Assembly: GCA_946406115.1 (NCBI GenBank)
Contig: OX291550.1
Coordinates: 24,404,722-24,468,721, forward strand
Direction of reading: 5' to 3'
Length of the DNA stretch: 64,000 nucleotides
From: Apoda limacodes
Lineage: Eukaryota; Arthropoda; Insecta; Lepidoptera; Limacodidae
The notes under the pieces were generated by a model, which was not told the origin of the DNA, did not search any database, and saw nothing but the letters and a program-made list of their open reading frames with translations. The translations under genes were made by a program, and so were the position numbers. Positions 45,441 to 57,719 of the stretch are shown here, one piece after another. Position 1 is the stretch's first letter. Each line of letters opens with the position of its first letter.

Positions 45441-46229
45441 TGTATTTCTTATTACACTATGCGGTAGTCAAACATAAGTAATATACCGTTAAGTACATAT
45501 AGGGTAGATGCATGTTGGTTTTTACCGTACATAAAATAGTTTATAATTGTTATATATAAATTAATAATTCTATAAGTATTTTGGTCAGGTAGTCACAATT
45601 ATATTTCCATAGATTAGTCATTAATATCAACCTTTTTATCTTAGGTTGTCTATTTAGTGCTTTGATGTAATTAAAAAATAGATATGTTTGGTATTTACGT
45701 ACTAGGTATATATCGATTAAGAAATGTTTCAGTGCACGGAGAAAAAAAAATATTGTTTGAATTAAAAAACTGTTTATTAAAATGCGTTAATACTAAATTA
45801 TATTAATTTCAAAAAAAAAATTCTGGAAATTACAATATAAATTTTAGTACATTTTATTAATTCCATAAAATAATAACAACAAAATAGTTTTATTTATTTC
45901 CGTAATTAATAATTTGTACTTCGGACTACAGAATTTTACAAATCCTATAAAACGTTCCTCGAATTTATGAGGTGGGTAATTAATATCAACCTATAAAGCT
46001 TACTAAAGATTTCAAAAAGTTTTATTAAAGTGGACAGATAAAACACTACTTGTAATTACATTGAAGTCCAATTAACTTTACAAACACCTTTCTAAGAATT
46101 AGTGAAGTTTACTCATAACAAACATCATATCTACTGCTATGAATTAAGGTTGACGTCACGCGTCTTACATCGCGCTATCGAAGTTTTTTCGATAGTTCAC
46201 ATATATACCGACATTCCGAAATGCATGTA

Positions 46230-46460
46230 AAGTGTTACAAGGCATAACTCCTTTCATGGTGGGAGTTTCCCCTTGACCGCTGCTCTACAAGTAGAAACCT
46301 TGAGTTGAACAAGACTTCTGACGCCCTGTCCGCCGCAGCCCTTCCTTCATCTACCAGGAACACTGACCAGTTAATATCAACCGTACGCTGCGCATCACAG
46401 AGCTTCATCAGGACCACGTACTCGTATCGGTGTAATTAAACGCTGATCGTAAGCGTGTTT
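46230..46460. other. GC-richer open stretch, unassigned
   Basis: A minus-strand frame open through about 65 codons (YEYVVLMKLCDAQRTVDINW SVFLVDEGRAAADRAS..) lies in DNA less AT-rich than its flanks, so it may be decayed coding sequence. The adjacent 'aacgctgatcgtaagcgtgttt' resembles a LINE tail. No family recognised. Confidence 0.3.
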
Positions 46461-48520
46461 TTGTTTTTTGCATTCCATTAATTTTACTTGTTTTTAGTAA
46501 ACAACACTAGTTTTATTTCTGTTAGTAAATACAATAAGTAAAACTCATTGGTAACCGTCAGTGTAATTTACTTGTCCTCGGAATTACTTATATTTCAGTG
46601 GTTATTAGTATTATTTACTTGTAGCTACTAAAGTTTTTTCTCCGTGTGGATTTTTAGTAATTATTAGTAATGTGTCAAAATTGGTGGATGTTCTAGATTT
46701 TTCGACATTGAGACGAACATATAATGAATTTTATGCCCAAAAACTAGATAATAGCCCAATGGCTAAAATAAATTTTAATAATAGATATTGCGAGACGAAC
46801 GCCGTCTCTGTAAATAAAAACTTCAAGGTTTTCTCCGTTTGAATAAAATATATAATAAAGAAGGAAAAACAAGTGTTGATTAGTAATTCAAAATAAGTCA
46901 TTGATATCTATGACATTATTTAGGTAATATTGTAATTAAAGGAAATGCAAGTTTACCTGATAATATCAGATGTGTTTACCCGTGACTAATATTTTAAATT
47001 TTGATAAGACTTCAAAAGGAACTTAACATTAAATGAATGAGTGACAAATATACACGCACCTTTATCTCGCCTATTGCACCCTGCATTCTCATTAAAAACC
47101 ATTGTTTGTGAATTCAAAAAGTCATTTTTGTTTATTACTAAGTTACTTAAGTTAATGCATAATGTTATAAGCGGCTAAGTTAATAAATTTTGGGTTAAAT
47201 ATAAATTGTGTATAATTGTAGCAATTTTAACTTCACAATAATAATACGTCGCGCAACTCAAGCGTAGTAGCTATTGAAAGGTCAAGTGTATTTAGACCAA
47301 AAAAATGTTACTAAATCAGCCAATCCAGTTGACGTTGCTGTTTTGTAAATTTTATTTTCAGACAGCGAAGAATTATTGATGGACCGTTTTTCCGTTTAAT
47401 AATACAATTCGACGGATTGAGTAGGTATCTAAAGAAAAACTATAGAGTATACTCGGCTTTCAAAATCAATTTCTACCATTTAGTTTTTTTCCCTTTTTCC
47501 TTAACATTTAAACCTATGGACATGCGAGGTATTCACAGCCTTTTGCGTTGATTGCACACTTTTGTCATGAATCTGAGTAAATTAAAATTGCTACTTTAAA
47601 ACGGGTAAAATATAAATTCCTAAGGAAGGTTTCCCAACATCATACGATTATAAAATACTCAAATGCAACCTAAAAATACATCGTAATGTGGCTAGACGAT
47701 TTTACATCTGTAAAAAAGTATTTAAAAACCAATTTAATTTTAAACAATACTCATTATTTTGCGTATATTCTAAATTTTCATATTTTTCTATAACTTCTAT
47801 AAATAAATTCGAATACCCTAGATACATATCAATTAGGCGCACGTTTCCAGTGTATGTGGGTTTATATTTGCATGCATATCAGCAATGTATGGATGTATGT
47901 CCGTGCGTTGTGCTACTAATTGTATGGTCCATAATTCCTAAGAAATATCATAAAACAATCACAGTGTTTACTCTAATTGAACGTCCATGGTAATGATTGC
48001 TTTGTCTATTGGAGCATATCCGCTTTATATTGGATTTTAGAGCTTATTTTTACAACTAGATGGTCTATAATTGAATAAAGTTTAGTGTCCATTAATAAGT
48101 ACTGTTTGTAGTGGAACAGATTTCTAACTGTTGGTAAATAAGGCGGTTAATAAGTAAGTGTAATAGTTAGAATTAACTTAAAATATGTTACTTTACAGAT
48201 ATAATCTTGGCTTGCTCTGTTTAAGAGTTTAAAATTCTGTCTAGATACGGACTTAAGAAAATAACTTTATTCTTGCTTCGTACGAAATAATTTTCCATTT
48301 ATTTATGATACTTCTCAACCACTATGAAATTTTATGACGTGTTCTAGGAATAAATATCTACGTCTGCAGTGTTCTAGTTTTCTGTTTGTTTACCTTAAAA
48401 GATATACAAGATTCTATAGTTTTTATATTATGTTAAGTTTTACAATGGTCTCCCAATAAGATTAAAAGGTAATAAAAACGTTTTTTTTTTCAGATATATT
48501 CATACAATAGACTAAAAACA
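46460..48520. other. No gene seen
   Basis: This is AT-rich sequence. The open frame at 47688-47993 (101 codons, plus strand) is rich in F, Y and I as expected by chance in such DNA and resembles nothing. Confidence 0.4.
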
Positions 48521-48524
48521 GTTA

Positions 48525-48725
48525 GTGGTGGCCCATGGGTTTCGATTTCACCTTGTGTCCTGAATGGCGGAGGTTCAAATCCGGCGTGTACCAATGAGTC
48601 TTTTTCTTAATTTCTCAAGTACATTGATTATTCAAACCACTGGCTTTCGATAAAGAAAAACATCGTGAGGGAACCTGTATACATCAGAAACAAAAAGGCA
48701 TATGTAAAGTCCACGATCTGCACTG
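48525..48725 (+). repeat. tRNA-derived SINE (lepidopteran type)
   Basis: It starts gtggtggcccatgggtttcg, has the B-box-like aggttcaaatccggcgtgta, then 'ccaatgag' and 'aaacatcgtgagggaacctg'. This is the arrangement of the common moth SINE. A head fragment recurs at 51608 (gtcggtggtcgcccaggggt). Confidence 0.7.
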
Positions 48726-48905
48726 GGCTCGCTTGTACAATGGGATGTGTTCTGAGGAATTGTTCGAAATGATGCCCACGGCTACTTTCTACCATCGCAC
48801 CACGCGCCATCGGCAGGGAATTCATTCTCACACTTTAGAACCGAAATGTTCGCGTACAGTGCGGTTTCAGAGAAACTTCCTCCCGCGAACGCTTGGGTTC
48901 CTGTA
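48726..48905 (+). pseudogene. LINE ORF2 C-terminal fragment fused to the SINE
   Basis: MYNGMCSEELFEMMPTATFY HRTTRHRQGIHSHTLEPKCS RTVRFQRNFLPRTLG is almost identical to the C-terminus of the LINE at 26755-28535. It is joined straight to the SINE's 'gatctgcactgggctcgc' end and cut off after 'gaacgctt'. Confidence 0.8.
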
Positions 48906-49552
48906 CTCGGGATCGCTGGATAGGGGTGTGTAGAGACGCACAGAGATACATAAATCAGAAAAGAACAAAGATTTTACAAAAGTATGGAAATTCCTAAAAT
49001 CAATATAAAAACGTAGCAGGTTATATCATCTTTTTTTTTTCATTCAAATTGGAGAAAGGCTTTATATTCAGCTAGTCGGATCTCGAGACAAGCTGGCAAG
49101 ACAAGCTTTCAAGTTTCTCTATGTTTGCAACATTATAACTATTCCATGGACAACTCCTCATTTCCATGTCGAGTGGGTACCTACACGTCGTTTCCGCTGG
49201 GTCACTGAATCAGGTCCCGACATTCGAAAGTCACTGCATTAATTGCAACTTAAATAATCAGTATGGCCGTTGTGTGCGCCGTACTTGAAATAAGGCTTGA
49301 GACACATGGGTTGATTGTTTTGGAAGATGTTAATGAGTTTTATGTGCCTGTTCCGATGAAGGTCTAGGACGGACGTGGTATGCTTAGAGGATTTTAGTAG
49401 TAGTCACCAATCAAGTATGTGGGGTTTATCAATTGGTCAATATCAGGTAGAAATGTTACAGTCGTTGGTCTCGTGGTATTGGATTTTTAATCGTTTTCGT
49501 GCCTGCATTTTTTTTTATTGTGTATATTTTTAAGACAAAAAAGACTTTTAGT

Positions 49553-50130
49553 AGGTGCTAGGGAAATCTTTGAGAAAAACCTATTTTTAGCATATGTATG
49601 TAGCTTGCTTATCGTTTAGAAGCCAAAATAAGTGTCAGATTTTTGAAGTGAAAACTTCTTTAGCGGCGTTGTGCACTTTTTTTGTGATGGATAAAAAATG
49701 AGAAACTCGTGTCGGGCTGATCGTAAATTCGTAAGACGGAAACCATAATGCCACGCCATAAAAATTTGCAAGACGGAAACCATAATGCCACGCCCTAATA
49801 GGATGATTGGCAAAATAAAAAAAAAATGATTTTGAACTGAATACTTCTTTAGCGGTGTTGTGCACTTTTCTGTGATGGGTAAAAAATGTTAAACTCTATA
49901 GGACGAATAAAAAGTAAGAGGAAATTGGGTTGATGAAAAGATGAAAGTGCGGATTACATATGTTAAAATGATATATCCAGGTTGTATGTTTTCACTTCTG
50001 CCGACACTCCCGGAGTGCAACCCCTACCCGCAAGTAGGTACTAGAGAAAGCTTTAATAAAAAAACCTATTTTTGCCAGATATATACATATAGCTTACTTA
50101 TCGTTTAGAAGCCAAAATAAATGTCAGATA
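49553..50130. mobile_element. Family C element (copy 2) between ~90-bp direct repeats
   Basis: The element starts at 49645 (gaagtgaaaacttctttagc), contains a second left-end copy at about 49833 (gaactgaatacttctttagc), and ends with gttttcacttctgccgacac and the palindrome at about 50010. Direct repeats (aggtgctagggaaat .. cttatcgtttagaagccaaaat.. gtgtcagat) at 49553-49641 and 50035-50130 flank it. Confidence 0.65.
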
Positions 50131-51400
50131 TTGTTTCTTTTTGTTTTCCTGATCATACATTACTTAAACATTTCTAAAACGCATATAATCTTATTTCCAC
50201 CGTTCGCTCTAAAATACTGATCGGAATCGACGATCCTGGGTTCGAATCCACTCTATTGCTATCAAACTCATAAAATTTTTAATTATCTGTTTTCTATTAT
50301 TGCGAACTATAAAAATTAAACATAACCAATTGACTTGACAACGAAACGTCTCATTTCGCAGGCTAACCAACATAAAATAAAATGCCTATACGCTTAAAAA
50401 GTTTCTTAACGCACAAACTATTCTCATCCGTGTCGTACCTTGTTAGTAATTTTAATACTATTATTACATAGCCTAGGAATTTAGCTTAGTCCTAAAAGTT
50501 TACCAGACACTGTCACGGGCAAAATGCCTACAGCCGTGTGGGTGGTATTTGTAATTAGACGTAGACTCAATCAATCACCCTCGATGAGACCATGCCCCAA
50601 TTGTGATAATGTATGAGGCTGGTAAGGAAAAACGTCAATCTCAATTTAAAAAAATATATTTTTGCATGTATTACATATAACATATGTATTTTATAATGAG
50701 AACACAAACTACCTTCTACTAAGTACCAGAGCAGGTACATTTGAAATAGCGGTCACATAGTTAAAACCACCGTACCAATTGCAGTCACAATCTCTGTTCA
50801 GTCAATCGCAGCGCTACTGGTCACATTATTATTCACCTACATTCAATTTGAATACCGGATCGGCTATAGTTCCATATTCAACCACTGCTACTAACTGACG
50901 TTGCGTGCAAAGTTAACAGTACGTGATTAACATAGAATGTGTGTGTAGGTAAGTTAGTATACATTGAAGCATGTAGCCAAGGTTGTGTGGCTACAGCTTA
51001 TAGTTAAATCACGTGTGAATAGTAACAGGTTACAACATCGGTCAAATTGGTAGTGCAAACAAAGAATTCACGATCTCTTGGTATCTCCGATAGCATGTAT
51101 GTCTATATAAAAGTAGTCTATGAAGCTTAGACAACGTTAAAACATGAGTTATGCATTTTAAAAGCTTTAGAGAGTTTATTTTTAGGTCAATTTGGAACCA
51201 GTTTATAGACATAAAAAATTAAGTTTGGTACACTTACGTAAAGTCGATGACATTGCACTAATCCAGTGTGGCATATGTCTCAATTTGGTGACTATGGCAT
51301 TTGCCATGGGGGTTATACCTTTGAAGAAAAGGGCAAACGGGGAGAAAAAATTAGTGTCGGACAACCGTCCGGAATCGTGACAACTTGTGCCTTTCACTTT
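50130..51400. other. No gene seen; a tRNA-like B box at 50238
   Basis: cctgggttcgaatccactct (50235-50254) is a perfect pol III B box with no good tRNA fold around it, so probably a SINE remnant. No coding content. Confidence 0.35.
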
Positions 51401-51500
51401 TTATGTCTGTCTCTCTCGCTCTTAGGCGGGCTAACCATGCCGCGTGCCTCTCACTCGCTCTCATTGTGAGCGCATAACGTGAGCGGAGCGTAACGCAGTT
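51400..51500. other. GC-richer block with tctc/gagcg words
   Basis: gcctctcactcgctctcatt followed by 'gtgagcgcataacgtgagcggagcg' contains short inverted pieces (actcgctctca / tgagcg). Possibly a transposon end. No gene. Confidence 0.25.
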
Positions 51501-52229
51501 TCTTGAAGTGTCACCCGGCAAACCAATTTATAAGACGTTGTCACGTCAACATAATTTTATACTTATTTACTGTCATGTGAATTAGGTATATGAAATCCAA
51601 CAAAAGTCGGTGGTCGCCCAGGGGTTTCGTTTTTAAGAAGTTCATTATATTAGTTTTTATCACATTATATAAATAATACTATTATTTTATTCTCTTGTGT
51701 AGTAAAATAGTAAGCCACCAATGGCGGTTTTGGTGTGTCTAATGGACAATAGGTACAGAACCCTTGAGGCCTGATTAGGCGCTGTCTAACGGAAACAGAG
51801 GCCATGACCTTGGCCCCGTGTTTTTTTGTAGTAGTATTTGGTAGTTCACAGACCACAACACAATCTAGGGACATCCATTTTAATTACTCTAATTTTAAAG
51901 AATCTTACCTAATGAAGTTATATGAGTTACGTCCTTGTAATAAAAGTTAAGAAAAATCGTTATGTACAAAAATACATTGATGTTTTACATCATTACTTAA
52001 ACATTCAAGGCTAAAGTCATAAAGTAAATGAGCAATGTAGATCATAATAATATCGAAACCAGTTTCTAATGAGTTGAATTAGAGGACGGAGTAGCAGAAA
52101 GCCCATGTAAGCAGATTAGTAGAAAGCCCGAAGTATCCAAACGTGATAGGTGGTGAAGTCTTTCGCAGAACCGGGCTCAAACCAGACTCAAAACAACTTT
52201 GCAATTTTTAAACATTAGTTGACCCTGCC

Positions 52230-53060
52230 AGGAATCGAGCCCGCCCTGGTACGGCCATAGGCTTCACCAGCATTCGCATTTGAGTCGGAGTACATTTCCT
52301 ATTACCATTCGTAATATCTCTGAGCATACCTTCGTAGACAACTGAGGTAATAGTATATTACGTCCTAGCTTTCGGTCCTAGCCCGGGTCCGACCGCGCTA
52401 AATTCAGCGTGCGATTATGACGGCATCTCCCTGATTACATAGCAATAAAGATTGCTGAGGTTGTTATGCCTGCCCGAACTTTTAAATTTTCCGGGAAAAA
52501 TTAATTCATAGCATAGGTTAGCTATGGATTTATTTGAGGTATAAGCTATCTCCATTCTAAATTTTTAACCAGTTTAGTTGTTGTGGAGGTAAGGAGTAAA
52601 AAACGTACTAATTGGCAAACTTTTAATAAAATAAAAAAAAAAAAAAAAAAAAAAATAGCTTTGCTCAATTTTTCTTTTATACAATAAAGGTGGCTAACTA
52701 GCACACGGCCCGCATGATGTCAAGCGGTTACTGTAACCTATAAATGCTTGTAACACTAGAGTGTTGCCGCCCTTTGAAAACCTAATCACTTCCTTATTAA
52801 AAAATCTCGAAAAGCCCTTAAGGAAAACTTCCACAGGAAGCTCTTTTATTTATTAAGGAAGTGTTAGTCTGGCTCGTGTACCAAGGGATTCATAGAAACT
52901 TATCTATACTAATATATAAAGCTGAAGTGTTTGTTTGTTTGAACGCGCTAATCTCAGGAACTACTGGTCCGAATTGAAAAAATCTTTCAGTGTTGGATAG
53001 CCCATTTATCGAAGAATGCTATAGACTATATATCATCACGCTTACACCAATAGATGTTTC
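52230..53060. repeat. Cluster of dispersed repeats
   Basis: A tRNA-like minus-strand piece (ccaggaatcgagcccgccct, 52229) is followed by the 'gcccgcgg' family (52376), a 23-A run (52633-52655), a LINE tail fragment (52688-52795: acggcccgcatgatgtcaag) and a common moth repeat head (52905-53060: aaagctgaagtgtttgtttg .. cgaattgaaaaaatctttca). Confidence 0.6.
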
Positions 53061-53199
53061 AAAATCGGGTTTTTTTTATTCTTTTGAAAGCTTCCGCTAC
53101 GTGCGCTGCGTAAACGGTTAAAGTTTCGCAAAAATCATGTATGACAGAATTGTTCCCCTTTAAAAGTTCTAAAAAATAGTCCGTGACAGCATATGTCTA

Positions 53200-53465
53200 T
53201 CTTTTAAGGTTGTGCACTTTTTTTGTGATGGATAAAAAATGTTAACCTCGCGCCATTTCACGTGTCCTGATCTAAAATTCATAGAAAATTCGTAAGACGG
53301 AACTCGCGTCAGATTTATTTACATTAGGCTAAGACAGATTAAGATGTCAAATATACTACGTCAAAAAAGTAAATAAACAAAATAAATATATATACAAAGT
53401 GATGGGAAGTAAAAAGCTAGTAAGTTTTCACTTCTGCCGGCACTCCCGGAGTGCAACCCGTTTTT
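53200..53465. mobile_element. Family C element, copy 3
   Basis: It has ggttgtgcactttttttgtg, 'tcaaatatactacgtcaaaaaagtaaataaac' (shared with copy 1) and the right end gttttcacttctgccggcac tcccggagtgcaacccg (53424-53460). The leftmost gaagtgaaaac is lost. Confidence 0.7.
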
Positions 53466-53519
53466 TTTTATTGCCTTGACTTAAAACCTTGATTTTTTAC
53501 AGCTTTTAAGGGACCGTAG

Positions 53520-53650
53520 TCCTTAGTATTTGATATTAACTACAACGTGATTTTTTTACGGGTTCCTAAGAAAAAGGATCTTGGCAGACAGACGGAGAGC
53601 AAAGTGATCCTATAAGAGTTTCTTCTTTCGTTTTGAGGTAAGGAACCCTA
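53520..53650 (+). repeat. Partial copy of the 17150/60250 dispersed repeat
   Basis: 'gggttcctaagaaaaagga', ttggcagacagacggagagc and 'aaagtgatcctataaga' agree with the reverse complement of 60250-60340. Confidence 0.5.
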
Positions 53651-54199
53651 AAAATAAATTAAGACGATAGATATGGAAGTCCAACTTAGTCTTGGTAGCC
53701 AAGCCACAAAACTTGATAGATACCAAAAATCAAATTCCACAATGACAAATCGTTACGCAACTGTGCATTTATGTAAGTTACTGTTTTATGTAAGTATGTA
53801 AGTTACAAAATTTTATTAAAATTCCAGGCTACATAATGAATATGCTAAAATTAAAAAATATCACTGAATTGCGTTATTTGCAAAAACGCTTGGAGAGCGT
53901 TAAATACAGAGAAATTTAATACGTAAGATCGAATGACAAAACGAGCGAAAGTGTTAGCTCTGTGAAAATTAAGAAGTACTTTTACTTCTTACCATGTAAA
54001 CTCGTGTGCAAGATGATATAGGAGTACGTATTTTATACAAATTATTGCGTATTGTGTTTTGTAAAGATAAATATTATGTTGGTTGCGCAATTAAGCGATT
54101 AGGGTGTCTGAGAAGGTTGTTAGAATTTCATGACCGCAGTTGCGATATGTAGATTAACCTCAGAATTTAATATACGTAACGTTATTGGTGTTTTATTAA

Positions 54200-54800
54200 A
54201 TGCCATTGTGGATCAGTTTGCCATAGTAATAAAATAATACGGCTCGGATATTACCTATCGTTTCAGCCACGATACGACAGTCACTATACGTCATAGTGAT
54301 CACGTGAGTAAATATGCAACTAAGAAGGAAGGAACTTTGTCGTGTCGTATCGTCGTGTCGTTTCGTAGTGAGAAAGCTCATCGTCAGCACAAAAATATCG
54401 TCGTAACACACGATATTGCAAATCGTCTCTCGTGTTGTGCGGTGTCGTTCCGATATTTACTCTAAACGGTTAATAGAAATTACTGAGTTTGGAATTGTCA
54501 CCGCGTTTTGTCGTGTCTTGTCCATGCAAAACGAAGTAAACTTTAGTTACTCCAGCCGTTGTTTATTCCCACTATTGGAGCACATCGCTCTCCTTAGAGA
54601 AAAGTGGCTTATGCCATAGTGGTAGCCTGGTGCGAATCGACAGACCTTGTTGAGGTAGTGACCACTTGTCTTTCAGAATCACCAAGTCGCCTATAAGGTT
54701 TCCGACTTGGCTTTAAGACAGCCAGGACCAACGGTTAACTGTGACCTTCGGAGCACGGGGGAGCTCAGAAAAGTAAGACAAATACTTAACTAATAAGTGA
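54200..54800. other. Unassigned stretch with tcgtgtcgt repeats
   Basis: tcgtgtcgtatcgtcgtgtc is a short imperfect repeat at 54339-54365. 54600-54770 is a GC-richer block (ctgtgaccttcggagcacgg ggg) that looks like transposon debris. No gene. Confidence 0.3.
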
Positions 54801-55839
54801 ATTGCTTGTCAGTAGTAGATTTATAAAATACTCACATATCTATAATTTATTAACGAATTATCAAATTTCTTGCTGGCTCTTAATGATAGTAATTAGAATT
54901 GGGAACCGGTGAAAAAGTAAGGCAAATATGTAATAGTTTCGGCAATTCGAAATTTCTCTTCAAACCTACGTTAGTAATTTTGAGTTTACCGAAAATGCTG
55001 ATTAACCTACCTCTTATAGTTTGTCTAGAACTGGCAAAGGTATATATTACTCTGGTCCCTGGTCTTTTATTTTACCGGCTATTATTACAAAGCTTTACGA
55101 TTTATCGGACATATAAAAAGCCCCCTTAGTCCTGATACACTGGTACCATAAGCAGTGTTGCGGGGATGGGCTCACCACCTGTCACTCAGGACTAAAAAGT
55201 TGTTGGTGAAAAAAGGCCGTCCCCCACATTAATGATATGAGTATGTTTTCAGCCACTAGATAAGACTCTCGGGGAATAAAAACCGTGACGTTTTAAATAC
55301 ATATAGAAATTACGTACATATACAATGTATGCGTTGTCAGTACTTAGATAATTCATGCAAACACATCCGAAGACATTAGCTAACCACTTTTGTGTCGCTA
55401 CCAAATATTTGGTAATAGAAGAACAGCTATAAATATTAACTCATAATCTAGATTTAAAAGTAAAGAGAAATTTCACGATGACGATCGAATGACTGAAAAT
55501 TAATTGCGTGTTGCAACACTGATTTGTCAGTGAGATATGGCTGACTTTCTATTTGATTGATACTTAGTTTATTTCGCCTTTACTTATATGAAGTAAATAT
55601 TTATGTTATGTATTATGCGTATGTTTTTCATTCGATTATTCATGAGGTAGGGGCAACATACATACGCTGCGGCAGGTTGTACATAAGTACAAGAAGTATT
55701 ATCAACTACTACGAAAGCCCCTGCATTTGTATGGGAAAACATTTGGTACAGTGGCAACATGAGCAGTGTTACATGCAAGATCTTCGAAGGTACCGAATCG
55801 TCCATCGCGATATCGTGGTGTTCAGATGCTTGAGCTTCC

Positions 55840-56115
55840 ATGTCAGTTCGGTTTTAGAGTCAGAGATTAAAACCGATCCAACTGAAGAGAGTTGTAGGAC
55901 AGGGTGATGTCATATCTGCGATATTAATCATAATTAATTTCTATGAAAGAAGTCTTTGAGCTTCTGGACTATAGGTCTAATCCTTAAGGATTGACAACGA
56001 TTTTTTGGCATGGCAGAAACCTTGCCACAAACTTGACAGCCTCAGTAGATTTTCAGTATGGGTAAGCCTCAAGATGGACATGGAAAAGACAAAATCATGA
56101 CGTATACCCACGTAG
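55840..56115 (+). pseudogene. RTE-type LINE reverse transcriptase relic
   Basis: RVVGQGDVISA, then MKEVFELLDYRSNP, and after a frameshift LSLKMDMEKTKS. These correspond to the VRQGD-x-ISP, EVFxxLxW and GLKMNxxKTK motifs of RTE-clade reverse transcriptases, in order and at reduced spacing. The FADD motif between them is lost. Confidence 0.55.
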
Positions 56116-56797
56116 TTTTATATATTCTCCTTCGTAACGCTGTAACTATTATTTTTATGTTTTTTGTTTTTTTTTTTAATTAAGCACACATTACTGTCAA
56201 TTTTAATCTGGCTCTCATAACACAAGACTACCTAGCTTGAGAGCCAGAGGTATCTTAGTCAACTTTATTTTTTTATAAAATTAATTAGTAGTAGACCCCA
56301 ATAACTGTTGAGAATTCAACATTCGAAATTGTTGACTAATACGTGTAGTAGGACAAATGGTCCGGATTATTTTCGAGAAAGAGGTTGGGCAAAGTTCATA
56401 AAATGCACTGTTTTCTCGGCCTTGAAGAAGAAATTTAATGAGTGTGTGTTATTAGTGATGTGCTGACTTAAGGCACTGAGTCGTGGGCTTTAAATATGGG
56501 GCGCATAAAAAAGCTTATGGTGGCATTTTCTTTGTTACAGGGCTATCTGTTGAGAGATTTTTTCTATCGATACTATTACTATACGAGTTTCTACATAAAT
56601 AGAGAGATTATTTAATTAACTATGTGACTTGTGTCTATATTGATTGTACTACCACTGTCACCACCAATTTACGAGTTATAATGTGTAATTACGTGAAGTG
56701 ATATTTAACCACAGTAACTCCACACCAAACTAGCAAGACGTCACAAATTTTTATCATTAAGTTTTGTGGTTTTTCGATTTATATGGAAAAATATTAA

Positions 56798-57051
56798 GGG
56801 TAAATGCCACAGATTGTTTTCATACAATATTAATTTTGCGAAATTTTATTTGACTTTTTGATTTTAAAAAGAACAAAAATTAAGGAGCTCGCCGTTTTTG
56901 GCTTCAAGATATTCTGATAAGCCATTATTTTTTTAATATTTTTGTAAAGGTGCCGGAATTTCTTGTATGGAGCAACTTCAAAAAACCATTTCGAATTTCG
57001 AAGGTTATGGTGTATCAATTTTATATGAAAAACAAACTACTGCGTTTACCT
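56798..57051. mobile_element. TTAA-flanked MITE with long TIRs (family A, complete copy)
   Basis: TTAA (56794-56797) is followed by gggtaaatgccacagattgt tttcatacaata. The right end, reverse complemented, reads aggtaaacgcagtagtttgt ttttcatataaaattgat and is followed by TTAA (57052-57055). The 254-bp interior includes aggagctcgccgtttttggc, also present in copy 1 (1795-1815), and has no ORF. Confidence 0.75.
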
Positions 57052-57592
57052 TTAACAAAATTAAAATTAACTATTTGTCTTTACAAATAACAGATTTAAA
57101 CTTCAATTTAAATTCTATTTGAAAGTCCTTACAGCCTCAGATTACATACTTGTACACGCTTACCTACAACCTTATTCAAATGAAACAGATTCCACATTGC
57201 AATCTTAAATCTAAACTAAACGACCTTCCATAAGTTGTTATGAAGTCGTGACTGATGATAATTTGCAAATGCAAACACTATATAAGCTAACCATCGATCA
57301 CACGAGTGACAGACAAACTCAGATTCTCGGTGTAGATGATGTCAAGAACCTAGATTCTCGATGACAATCCGTTGACTCAGATAACTTTCTCAACCAATAC
57401 CTGTAATCGCCGCGTCGCTTGAGCCAAGAATCGATGGTGCATCGCAGGTGAAATCTTCGTTCTACAATCGACACACTGACAGGAAACCGGTTCAGACTTC
57501 GGGCTTCTCCACCGCATAAAAATGAGTTGTATACGTTCAGAAGTAACAGCCGGGATATACCTAATAGAACCAGCTATTTACAGACACTTATA

Positions 57593-57706
57593 GCGCAACA
57601 AACTTTTCGGACCCGGTGGTGAAAACTTAAATCTACATATTAAAATAGTGTGAACCTTCAACGACACTAGCGACCAAACACTTAAGGTCAGAAAAGTTTG
57701 TTGCAC
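57593..57706. mobile_element. 114-bp MITE with TA target site
   Basis: TAgcgcaacaaacttttcgg acc at the left and ggtcagaaaagtttgttgca cTA at the right are inverted repeats with 21 of 23 matches, flanked by TA. This is consistent with Tc1/mariner-type insertion. A half copy is at 33300. Confidence 0.75.
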
Positions 57707-57719
57707 TATATAAAATCTT

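Noticed and set aside
55557..55907. 116-codon frame as a gene
   Set aside because: Its 3' part overlaps the RTE-type RT relic in another frame, and the 5' part is AT-rich sequence without recognisable content.
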